Assembly (NCBI GenBank): GCA_964226685.1
Contig: CAXQRU010000025.1
Span: 1 to 37,915, forward strand
Direction: 5' to 3'
Length of the DNA: 37,915 nt
Source of the DNA: CAXQRU01 sp964226685
GTDB taxonomy: Bacteria; Pseudomonadota; Gammaproteobacteria; Pseudomonadales; Cellvibrionaceae
Shown here one piece after another: positions 1-6,281 of this stretch. The stretch's first letter is position 1. Every line of letters begins with the position of its first letter. The position numbers were made by a program, and so were the translations under genes. The notes under the pieces were generated by a model, which saw nothing but the letters and a program-made list of their open reading frames with translations, searched no databases and had not been told where the DNA came from.

Positions 1-65
1 TACGGCGACCACCGAGATCTACACCAGCTTATACACTCTTTCCCTACACGACGCTCTTCCGATCT
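1..65 (+). other. Illumina P5 adapter with index (assembly artefact)
   Basis: Bases 1-24 match the P5 flow-cell oligo from its TACGGCGACCACC part onward. Bases 25-32 (CAGCTTAT) sit exactly where the 8-base i5 index lies, and bases 33-65 match the TruSeq read-1 primer, ending CTTCCGATCT. The three parts join with no gap. This is library sequence, not genome, so the contig really begins at base 66. Confidence 0.98.
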
Positions 66-90
66 AAAAGCCCAGCATAGCTGGGCTTAA
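66..90 (-). terminator. Rho-independent terminator of the phasin gene
   Basis: A 9-bp perfect stem (AAGCCCAGC/GCTGGGCTT, 68-76 and 80-88) closes a 3-nt loop, 25 bases beyond the phasin stop. Read on the minus strand it is followed by T residues until the adapter junction at 65/66 cuts the tract off. Confidence 0.75.
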
Positions 91-114
91 AGAAGAACGA
101 CTAATAAAACTTAA

Positions 115-474
115 TTAACTCGCTTTTGCAGCTTTTGCAGCCTTAGCAGCTGTTTGCTGAGATTCTTTAACAACACCCTGAACCAAAGAAGCAGCTTCTT
201 CTTGAGCAGAAGATATAATTGAGTATGCGTCTTTAGTGGCAGAAACTACTTTTTCTTGCAAACCTTCTACGTAAGTTTTTTGAGTCTCATAAATGCTTGC
301 AAAGTCTTTTTGAGAACTTAGGCTCTTGGCATAAGACATATTGTGGTTAAGGATATCTGACACCAAACCAGTTTGCTTCTCAGTTAGGCTCTCTAAAGTT
401 TTGGTGTTCAGAGCAAACAAATCAGTCATCGGCTTAGCAGCAGCTTGAGCTTGCTCAATAATTTTGTCGTACAT
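115..474 (-). CDS. phaP: Phasin family protein (PHA granule coat)
   Basis: Small helical protein (119 aa from this start) with the Phasin_2 character: a leading MYDKIIEQ, many Ala/Lys/Gln/Glu residues, no membrane segment, and an Ala-Lys repeat tail (AAKAAKAAKAS). Phasins coat polyhydroxyalkanoate granules and control their number and size. It is the last gene of the PHA cluster, has its own promoter and a terminator, and follows phaR directly. An ATG at 483 would add three residues, but AGGAG then abuts the start codon. The ATG at 474 puts AGGAG nine bases away, so I prefer it. Expression is probably repressed by PhaR through the palindrome at 576-602. Confidence 0.87.
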   Translation of the reverse strand: MYDKIIEQAQAAAKPMTDLFALNTKTLESLTEKQTGLVSDILNHNMSYAKSLSSQKDFASIYETQKTYVEGLQEKVVSATKDAYSIISSAQEEAASLVQGVVKESQQTAAKAAKAAKAS

Positions 475-543
475 ACTGTTCATCTCCTAGTAGGTTAATG
501 GTCTACGGCAAAATGATAATTTGTGCGCCGCAGCAATAGTTTT

Positions 544-572
544 ATAATAGAGACTCTCAACAATGGAGTCAA
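544..572 (-). promoter_or_regulatory. Sigma-70 promoter of the phasin gene
   Basis: On the minus strand TTGACT (567-572) and TATTAT (544-549) are separated by exactly 17 bases, one of the best promoter matches in the window. It lies in the gap between phaR and phaP, so phaP can be transcribed apart from the phaC operon. Confidence 0.72.
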
Positions 573-575
573 GAA

Positions 576-602
576 CTTTATTGTTGCAATGCAACAATAA
601 AG
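576..602. promoter_or_regulatory. Perfect 27-bp palindrome, candidate PhaR operator
   Basis: Arms CTTTATTGTTGCA (576-588) and TGCAACAATAAAG (590-602) are exact reverse complements around one central base. The core is TTGC-N3-GCAA, similar to the TGC/GCA dyads described for PhaR repressors such as that of Paracoccus. It ends three bases upstream of the phasin -35 box. It could also fold as a hairpin after phaR, but no T-run follows, so an operator fits better. Confidence 0.6.
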
Positions 603-631
603 ATAATAGTTTGTCATAAAAACTTTTATTT

Positions 632-1075
632 TTATTCCTTTTTGCTCGGTCTATCTGATGGATTAGCAAACTGAAGCCACATCTCCATATTCTGCTCCAT
701 CATTTGACTGAACAACCCAACGGGACTTGCTCCTACAAACTTCTCCATCATCCCTTGTAAACTATCTTGTCTCTCTAAGAAGGTAGCAATACTCTGCTCC
801 AAATAAGGTCTCAACAACACCTGCATCTCATTGCCATAAAAGCGGATCAATTGCTTAAGAACTGAATTGGTTAACAATGACTCCTGATCATTATTTTCTT
901 GTTCATTAATAATCTGCAATAAAATATGTTTGGTCAAATCCTCCTCGGATTTAGAGTCAATAACTTTAAAGTCCTTATGCTCTAATACTAGGTGCTTGAT
1001 ATCCTCGAGATTAATGTATTGGCTCTGTGAGGTATCATAGAGCCTGCGATTGGGATATTTCTTTATCGTAATCAA
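632..1075 (-). CDS. phaR: PHA synthesis repressor PhaR
   Basis: 147 aa. The N-terminus (ITIKKYPNRRLYDT, then INLEDIKHLV) is the signature of the PHB/PHA accumulation regulator DNA-binding domain, followed by the PHB_acc region and a Met/Gln-rich C-terminus. PhaR represses phasin genes and is released when it binds nascent PHA granules. The gene starts with TTG: no ATG precedes the conserved motif in frame, and GAGAGGG lies just upstream. It begins 21 bases after phaC ends, in the same operon. A weak start codon would keep repressor levels low (inference). Its likely target is the palindrome just downstream, ahead of phaP. Confidence 0.94.
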   Translation of the reverse strand: MITIKKYPNRRLYDTSQSQYINLEDIKHLVLEHKDFKVIDSKSEEDLTKHILLQIINEQENNDQESLLTNSVLKQLIRFYGNEMQVLLRPYLEQSIATFLERQDSLQGMMEKFVGASPVGLFSQMMEQNMEMWLQFANPSDRPSKKE

Positions 1076-1096
1076 AGTACCCTCTCCAATTGGCCG

Positions 1097-2881
1097 CTAA
1101 TCAAGGCGGCGTTTAACATAATTACCCGGTGCTGGACTAATTTCGGGGTACTTTTTCGTAACTACTTTTCTAGCAGCACATTGTTCTCCCGATTTTGGCA
1201 CCAACCAAGCCAACCAATCAGTCCACCAGGAGCCGGATTTCTCCTCAGCACCCTCAAACCACTCTTGAGCATTTGCTTTCTCACTGGGAGCTTCTCCCAC
1301 CCAATGAGGATATTTGCCATCATCGGCTGGGTTAATCACACCGGCAACATGCCCAGAGCCTGCCAATACAAAACGCGTATCACCCTTTAGCAACTTAGCG
1401 CTTTGAAACGCAGAGGGCCATAAGACAATATGGTCAGACCTTGTAGCAAGACAATAACTTGGAATGGTAATATCGGCAAAATCGATTCCCTGACCATTAA
1501 TAGTGACTGTATTTGGATTCCTAAAATCATTGCCAACATAACCATGCTTTAAAAAATCGATAAAACATTGCGCTGGAATATTCGTAGAGTCACCATTCCA
1601 GTAAAGAATATCAAAAGGGATTTGATCCTTACCCTTCAAATAATTGTCGACAAAGAACGACCAGAATAAGTTATTTTCCCGCAGCAAGCTGAAACTCATG
1701 GCCATGATGCGCCCGTCAAAATAGCCCTTTTGCATGGCATTTTGCTCAATATAAGGAAAAGTTTGCTCCGATAGGTAGTTACCGACCTCTCCAGGCTCGG
1801 TAAAATCCAATAACACGGTCAAGAAGCTCAAGCTGGCAATTTTATCTTGTTTGATTTTCGTCAAATACGATTGAGCCAAGGCCAACATGGTACCACCAAT
1901 GCAGTAGCCCACCGCATGGACTTTTGAGGCTTCGGTTTTATCGAGAACCGTATCGATTGCAGCAATGACCCCTTCACTGATGTATTCGTCAAGCCCCTTT
2001 TCCGATAGGCTGCTATCTGGGTTAATCCAAGAAATGATAAATACAGTAAAGCTCTGGCTGTTCAACCAACGGACCAAGGACTTTTTCTTGTCCATGTCCA
2101 GAATATAGTATTTATTGATGAAAGGAGGAATGATCAATAAGGGCGTTTCATAGACCTTTTTGGTCAACGGTTCGTATTGTATTAACTCGATTAAATCATT
2201 TTGAAAAATAACACTTCCGGGGGTTGTGGCTAAATCCTTACCGATCACAAATGCATTTTTATCGACCTGATTGAGTTTAAATGCCTCTAATGGGCTTGCT
2301 TCCAAATCTTTAAAGAACTTATCCATGCCCTTTACAATACTGCGGCCTTCTGTTTCGATAATCTCTCGGCACACTTCTGGATTGGTCAACACATAGTTTG
2401 CTGGAGACAAGGAGTTGATGTATTGGCGAGTTAGAAACTTAGCTTGTTCAGCCGTCTTGTGGTCTTCAAACTCAATACTATCGACTACATTTTTGAAAAA
2501 ATCAGCATTGATCAAATAAGATTGGCGAATATAGTTAAAAAATGGATTCTCATACCACTCTGGGTCTTGAAAGCGCCGATCTTTCTCATGGCCAGCCACT
2601 TCCTCAAATTCAGTATCAGACTCGGCCATCGCTCTAGCGGCAGCCTGAATTAGCTCTGAGTGCTTTTCCAAATATTTCATGTGCTCTTGCATGTACACAC
2701 TAGGATCTAGCGTCACACTCTTTGAAACAACAGACATAATTTTATCAGCATTGATCAGGGGGTTCAGTTGAGTTTTTGAGCCAGATACCAATTTATAGAT
2801 AGATTCCTTGGCCATTTCATTGAATAAGCCATTGTATTTTTGAAGATACTCCATTACCTTTGCTTGATCTTCTGCGAGCAT
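1097..2881 (-). CDS. phaC: Class I polyhydroxyalkanoate synthase
   Basis: 594 aa, the usual class I length. It polymerises (R)-3-hydroxyacyl-CoA into PHA at the granule surface. The alpha/beta-hydrolase core carries the lipase-like box GYCIGG with Cys327 as nucleophile, the general base Asp483 (RSDHIVLW) and His511 (GSGHVAG). These positions line up closely with Cys319, Asp480 and His508 of the Cupriavidus enzyme. The N-terminal helical region (about 1-200) is present and the protein looks intact. A strong AGGGGGAA site precedes the ATG. It starts eight bases after the DUF6489-like gene and is followed by phaR. No phaE or second synthase is nearby, which supports class I. Confidence 0.97.
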   Translation of the reverse strand: MLAEDQAKVMEYLQKYNGLFNEMAKESIYKLVSGSKTQLNPLINADKIMSVVSKSVTLDPSVYMQEHMKYLEKHSELIQAAARAMAESDTEFEEVAGHEKDRRFQDPEWYENPFFNYIRQSYLINADFFKNVVDSIEFEDHKTAEQAKFLTRQYINSLSPANYVLTNPEVCREIIETEGRSIVKGMDKFFKDLEASPLEAFKLNQVDKNAFVIGKDLATTPGSVIFQNDLIELIQYEPLTKKVYETPLLIIPPFINKYYILDMDKKKSLVRWLNSQSFTVFIISWINPDSSLSEKGLDEYISEGVIAAIDTVLDKTEASKVHAVGYCIGGTMLALAQSYLTKIKQDKIASLSFLTVLLDFTEPGEVGNYLSEQTFPYIEQNAMQKGYFDGRIMAMSFSLLRENNLFWSFFVDNYLKGKDQIPFDILYWNGDSTNIPAQCFIDFLKHGYVGNDFRNPNTVTINGQGIDFADITIPSYCLATRSDHIVLWPSAFQSAKLLKGDTRFVLAGSGHVAGVINPADDGKYPHWVGEAPSEKANAQEWFEGAEEKSGSWWTDWLAWLVPKSGEQCAARKVVTKKYPEISPAPGNYVKRRLD

Positions 2882-2889
2882 TTTTCCCC

Positions 2890-3132
2890 CTACTGCTCTT
2901 TTTTGGTCGTAGAACCAAAGAAATTTTGCCCGAATTGGCGCCAGTACTCTACCATAGATTGGCCACCTTTTTCGGCCATTTCTTGCCAGAACTCTGGTAA
3001 TGGTTTACCGTCATCGACCCACTGCTGCTTTAATTGGTCAAGCATCATCATTTGTAAAGGGTTAAACGCTGGTGTTGTAAAAAGCTCTTTGGCTTCTTGT
3101 GGTGTCAATTCTAATTCGATATGTACCTTCAT
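2890..3132 (-). CDS. Small DUF6489-like protein in the PHA operon
   Basis: 80 aa, soluble, no signal peptide. The N-terminus (KVHIELELTPQEAKELF) resembles the beginning of DUF6489 proteins (K-V/I-x-I-D-x-x-x-TPEEAR), which have no assigned function. The second half (FWQEMAEKGG ... YWRQFGQNFFG) could form an amphipathic helix rich in aromatic residues. Its ATG overlaps the bdhA stop in a TAATG junction, and phaC starts eight bases after its own stop, so the three genes should be translated together. That placement suggests a helper of PHA synthesis, granule binding or synthase activation, but this is inference from context. The family call is from memory of the N-terminal pattern. Confidence 0.75.
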   Translation of the reverse strand: MKVHIELELTPQEAKELFTTPAFNPLQMMMLDQLKQQWVDDGKPLPEFWQEMAEKGGQSMVEYWRQFGQNFFGSTTKKEQ

Positions 3133-3890
3133 TATTTAATCGTCCAACCCCCGTCTAAAACCAAGGTTTGCCCCGTCATCAAGCGCGCCGCCGGCGAGAT
3201 TAAATAGCTCACTGTCTCAGCAATTTCTTCTAGTTTGATGAAGGACTTTTTGGGCATAGGTGCCAGCATGATATCGTTAATGACGTCTTCTTCACTGATA
3301 TTATTTTCTTTGGCTTGGTCGGCAATTTGTTTTTCTACTAGTGGCGTTTTAACATAGGCGGGGCAAATGGTGTTTATTGTTATATCATCATCCGCCGTTT
3401 CAAGAGCAACGACCTTTGAGAAACCCAGCAACCCATGTTTTGCCGCCACATAGGCACTTTTGTAGGGCGAGGCAACTAAGGAGTGAATAGACCCAATATT
3501 AATGATTCGCCCAAAGTCATTTTCTCTCATCAATGGCAAAGCAGCGCGTGTAACCATTGCAGGCCCGACTAGGAGAATATCGGTAATCAATTTCCAGCGA
3601 TCAACAGGGAAGCTCTCTAGACGGCTGACATGTTGAATACCGGCGTTGTTGACTAACACATCCAGACGACCAGCCTGTACCATGGCCTTATCAATATCTT
3701 CTTGTGATGTGACATTCAGTTGGCAAGCTTCAGCTTGACCGCCCGCCTCTTTTATCTCATTGGCTGCCGCTTGAGCATTTTCCAAAGAGACATCACTCAC
3801 GAGCACCCGGTAGCCGTTTGTAGATAAATGTTCAGCAATTGCTCGACCAATACCGCTGGCAGCACCAGTAACCAATGCAACTTTAGACAT
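3132..3890 (-). CDS. bdhA: 3-hydroxybutyrate dehydrogenase (SDR)
   Basis: 252 aa short-chain dehydrogenase. It has the NAD-binding TGAASGIG (8-15), NNAG (81-84), and the catalytic Ser134, Tyr147 and Lys151 (YVAAK). It carries features usual in D-3-hydroxybutyrate dehydrogenases, such as NIGSIHSLVASPYKSAY around the active site and the C-terminal TGQTLVLDGGW. It interconverts 3-hydroxybutyrate and acetoacetate in the cytosol, the last step of PHB breakdown. As first gene of the PHA operon it links breakdown to synthesis. The specific substrate is inferred from motif and context. A different SDR activity, such as acetoacetyl-CoA reduction, is less likely. Confidence 0.88.
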   Translation of the reverse strand: MSKVALVTGAASGIGRAIAEHLSTNGYRVLVSDVSLENAQAAANEIKEAGGQAEACQLNVTSQEDIDKAMVQAGRLDVLVNNAGIQHVSRLESFPVDRWKLITDILLVGPAMVTRAALPLMRENDFGRIINIGSIHSLVASPYKSAYVAAKHGLLGFSKVVALETADDDITINTICPAYVKTPLVEKQIADQAKENNISEEDVINDIMLAPMPKKSFIKLEEIAETVSYLISPAARLMTGQTLVLDGGWTIK

Positions 3891-3999
3891 GATAACTCCA
3901 AGCTTGTGAAAGAGTTCTCAATGATAATGCATTAAGCTAAGTATGTAATCCCATAAGGCACTTTAATTGACGATTACCAAAAAACTGTCACCTCAAACG

Positions 4000-4569
4000 T
4001 CATTGACGCCCCAGCAAGCCCGGAACTTCTGTTGCCACCCCGGCTTTCATAATCACGAGGGTGACCTTACCTACAGAAAAGCCCCATTTGCTCATTGCCG
4101 TTTCATTCATGATCACATTGGGTGAGACTTGATAAAGCCAATCATCCATAGAGATGGCAATACTTGAATCTTTCCAAGGAACGTCGAGTTGGTAGCGAAT
4201 GTTCATTGCATTGCCACTGAGAGCTATTCTAGCCTCCCCGATGACATCCCCAGCAACACCGATATACTCACCATTGGCTTTAGGCGTCAGAGTCCAGACT
4301 CTTTTCTGCACTTCTCCATCATTAAACCAGAAGGTTTCATCCAAAGTGCCGACACCATTGTCCCAGCTTGCCTCTATCGTTGCCTGAAAATAACGAATCA
4401 TTTTGCCGGATCGTTCGCGCACCATGCCATAAGCGACCAGTTGACCATCAAAGAACTCCCTAAGATTCAACTCTGGGCTTGAACCAGCATAATCATCTAT
4501 TGAATGGGTTGAGCAGCTATTGACAAGAATCAGCGCACCGATCATAAAAACGATCAGAAACCGCTTCAC
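4000..4569 (-). CDS. DUF3833 family lipoprotein
   Basis: 189 aa. A short basic start and hydrophobic stretch end in a lipobox (LVNSC, Cys19), so the mature protein should be lipid-anchored in the periplasm. The body has the DUF3833 features I recognise: L-x-x-FFDGQLVAYG, then a run of beta strands with TLDETFWFNDGE and W-x-LTP, and a C-terminal GFSVGKVTLVIMK. The fold is probably a lipocalin-like barrel; no biochemical role is established for the family. It overlaps the upstream DUF6482-like gene by four bases (ATGA), so the two are translationally coupled. Confidence 0.85.
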   Translation of the reverse strand: MKRFLIVFMIGALILVNSCSTHSIDDYAGSSPELNLREFFDGQLVAYGMVRERSGKMIRYFQATIEASWDNGVGTLDETFWFNDGEVQKRVWTLTPKANGEYIGVAGDVIGEARIALSGNAMNIRYQLDVPWKDSSIAISMDDWLYQVSPNVIMNETAMSKWGFSVGKVTLVIMKAGVATEVPGLLGRQ

Positions 4570-4850
4570 CAGTGAATCCTCAAAGACTCTGGCTCCGTCG
4601 TGGTCGGCATACCAATCATCTCATCGTAAGGGGTTTTCTGAACCAAAAAAACCTGGTCAATTGACACGCCTTGGAGTCGATCTCGAATGGCATCAATGCA
4701 ATTAAAGGTCACCGAAGATTTGGGGGTTAACTCAAGTGGGTAGGCCTGACCGTCAACAATCGCCTCTAGCGTGTAGATGCCGCCTTCATGCGAGTAGATG
4801 TTTAACTGATTGAGCGCTGTATTATCCGCTTTTATTTGTTCTAGGTTCAT
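4566..4850 (-). CDS. Small DUF6482-like protein
   Basis: 94 aa, cytosolic by sequence (no signal or membrane segment). It reads as a small beta-rich domain: NIYSHEGGIYTLEAIVDGQAYPL, then IRDRLQGV and the conserved-looking QKTPYDEMIG near the C-terminus. I associate this pattern with DUF6482, a family of unknown function in marine and halophilic gammaproteobacteria; the family number is from memory. It is the first gene of a two-gene unit with the DUF3833 lipoprotein. Its ribosome site lies inside a predicted stem-loop (4851-4897), which may control translation of the pair. Confidence 0.75.
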   Translation of the reverse strand: MNLEQIKADNTALNQLNIYSHEGGIYTLEAIVDGQAYPLELTPKSSVTFNCIDAIRDRLQGVSIDQVFLVQKTPYDEMIGMPTTTEPESLRIHW

Positions 4851-4897
4851 ATCGACTCTCGCTGTAAATACCTATGTATTGCTTTACGAAAGTCGAT
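4851..4897 (-). promoter_or_regulatory. Leader stem-loop covering the ribosome site
   Basis: In the minus-strand RNA, an 11-base arm (4897-4887, AUCGACUUUCG) pairs with CGAGAGUCGAU (4861-4851) through ten Watson-Crick pairs and one U-G pair. The 25-base loop holds a smaller AATAC/GTATT hairpin (4867-4880). The 3' arm ends at the base next to the ATG at 4850 and contains the only purine-rich ribosome site (GAGAG). The fold should therefore hide the site. It could instead be a DNA operator. Confidence 0.5.
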
Positions 4898-4907
4898 CTG
4901 TTTTAGA

Positions 4908-6215
4908 TTAAACTTGCCAACGACATTGTTCAGTTTTAGATACTGGCGTTATCAATAACTCATAATCGTCAACGACTACGGTATACCAATTGTTTTTCCA
5001 TTGAGCTAAATAGAATGAGTAATTGTTTTGGTTTTTAGAGCCCATTTGACCGTAAACAATTTCTTGTGTGTTGAGATCTACCAATGCATCAAGCTGTTTC
5101 TGGGTTTCATCAAAACCAGGAACCAAAGGCATTTTTTCTGCATTAGTTTCCAGTAGAATCCTTGCCCAGCGACGGTCACCTTCTTCAAATATACCCAGCA
5201 ACTGACTCGATTGAAAAAGGGACGACGAAATAGTGATGCTTTCGTTGGACGGTGCACTTTGAACAATCAGTGCCTCAGACTGCAGGTTTTTCATGATTGC
5301 CTTGCATTGTTTCAAGTCCGTCTTGAGTTGCCACGGTGTTGTCAAAAAGGACAATGGTTCTGTAGCTTGAGATACCTCTGCAACAGGCCCACTGACGCTC
5401 TCAGCAACAACAGGCTTGCTCACCTCTGCTGGCTTAACTGGTTCACTCTCAGAGCTTGCTACGGGAACCGGCTCTGGTAGAGGTTGCACCTCAGCCTCTA
5501 CTGTCGACTCCACCGATTCGGTGACACTGATTGGCTCTACTACAACGGGTGTAGCTTCAACCACAGGCTCTATGGGTGCCGATTCTTCTGCTGTTTCACT
5601 GGCACTCTCTGGCGATACCGCAGGCTCATTTTCTTCGGTTTCAACCACAGTCTCTACCGATTCTGTAGCATTCTCAGGTTCAGTCGCCTCACTCTCAACC
5701 ACCGCTTCTACCGGTGCCGATTCTTCAGTTGTTTCACTGGCGCTTTCTGGCGATACCGCAGGCTCATTTTCTTCGGTTTCAACGACAGTCTCTACCGATT
5801 CTGTAGCACTCTCAGGTTCAGTCAACTCAACCACCGCGTCTACCGGTGCCAATTCTTCAGTTGTTTCACTGGCGCTTTCTGACGATACCGCAGGCTCATT
5901 TTCTTCGGTTTCAACCACAACCTCTACCGATTCTGTAGCGCTCTCAGGTTCAGTCGGCTCACTCTCAACCACCGGCGCCAATTCTTCTGCTGTTTCACTG
6001 GCACTCTCTGGCAATAACACAGGCTCATTTTCTTCGGTTTCAACGACAGTCTCTAGCGATTCTGTAGAACTCTCAGCTTCAGTCGGCTCACTCTCAGGTT
6101 CCGCCACCAACAATTCGGGTTCGGCCATAGTCTCTTCAGAAATAAGGGTGGGGGTATCCTGGCTAAATGCCGTCAGTGACGACAACATTAGCCAACAACA
6201 GATGTAAGTGCGCAT
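4908..6215 (-). CDS. Secreted acidic tandem-repeat protein, unknown function
   Basis: 435 aa. A signal peptide (MRTYICCWLMLSSLTAFSQ) is followed by four near-identical repeats of 43-46 residues and one degenerate copy, covering about residues 40-245. Each repeat reads roughly TEPESATESVETVVETEENEP, then A-V-S-x-ESASETxEExAPVxAVVE. The region is almost free of basic and aromatic residues, very acidic and probably disordered. After a Val/Pro/Glu linker comes a folded C-terminal domain of about 140 residues (from TPWQLKTDLKQC to the end) with two cysteines that may pair (KQCKAI and EQCRW), which I do not recognise. The architecture suggests a periplasmic or surface spacer with a globular head. 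Repeat number may vary between strains. Confidence 0.82.
   Translation of the reverse strand: MRTYICCWLMLSSLTAFSQDTPTLISEETMAEPELLVAEPESEPTEAESSTESLETVVETEENEPVLLPESASETAEELAPVVESEPTEPESATESVEVVVETEENEPAVSSESASETTEELAPVDAVVELTEPESATESVETVVETEENEPAVSPESASETTEESAPVEAVVESEATEPENATESVETVVETEENEPAVSPESASETAEESAPIEPVVEATPVVVEPISVTESVESTVEAEVQPLPEPVPVASSESEPVKPAEVSKPVVAESVSGPVAEVSQATEPLSFLTTPWQLKTDLKQCKAIMKNLQSEALIVQSAPSNESITISSSLFQSSQLLGIFEEGDRRWARILLETNAEKMPLVPGFDETQKQLDALVDLNTQEIVYGQMGSKNQNNYSFYLAQWKNNWYTVVVDDYELLITPVSKTEQCRWQV
5560..6110 (-). repeat. Coding tandem repeats of about 130-138 bp
   Basis: Four head-to-tail copies inside the secreted acidic protein. The word CAGGCTCATTTTCTTCGGTT recurs almost unchanged near 5621, 5760, 5891 and 6022, and blocks such as CTGTAGCACTCTCAGG return with it. 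Copies differ by whole codons (43, 46, 44 and 46 residues), as expected from unequal exchange or slippage. Confidence 0.85.
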
Positions 6216-6281
6216 TGCTTTCTCGCAGTGATTGCCTACTTAAAGGGTAGCAGAGCCGTCAATTTGTGCAATTTTTAGCCT

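Noticed and set aside
487..669. A 60-codon minus-strand frame between phaR and phaP
   Set aside because: It runs through the phaR end, the palindrome and the phasin promoter, with no recognisable protein features.
4000..4016. CGTCA-A-TGACG palindrome at the end of the DUF3833 gene
   Set aside because: It has a one-base centre, is short, and lies on the stop codon, so it cannot form a useful hairpin. Chance is likely.
5416..6207. A 263-codon open frame on the plus strand, opposite the acidic repeat protein
   Set aside because: It is Ser/Thr/Gly-rich only because it mirrors the Glu/Val repeats. It has no ribosome site, signal or family features, and the minus-strand gene has a clear signal peptide.
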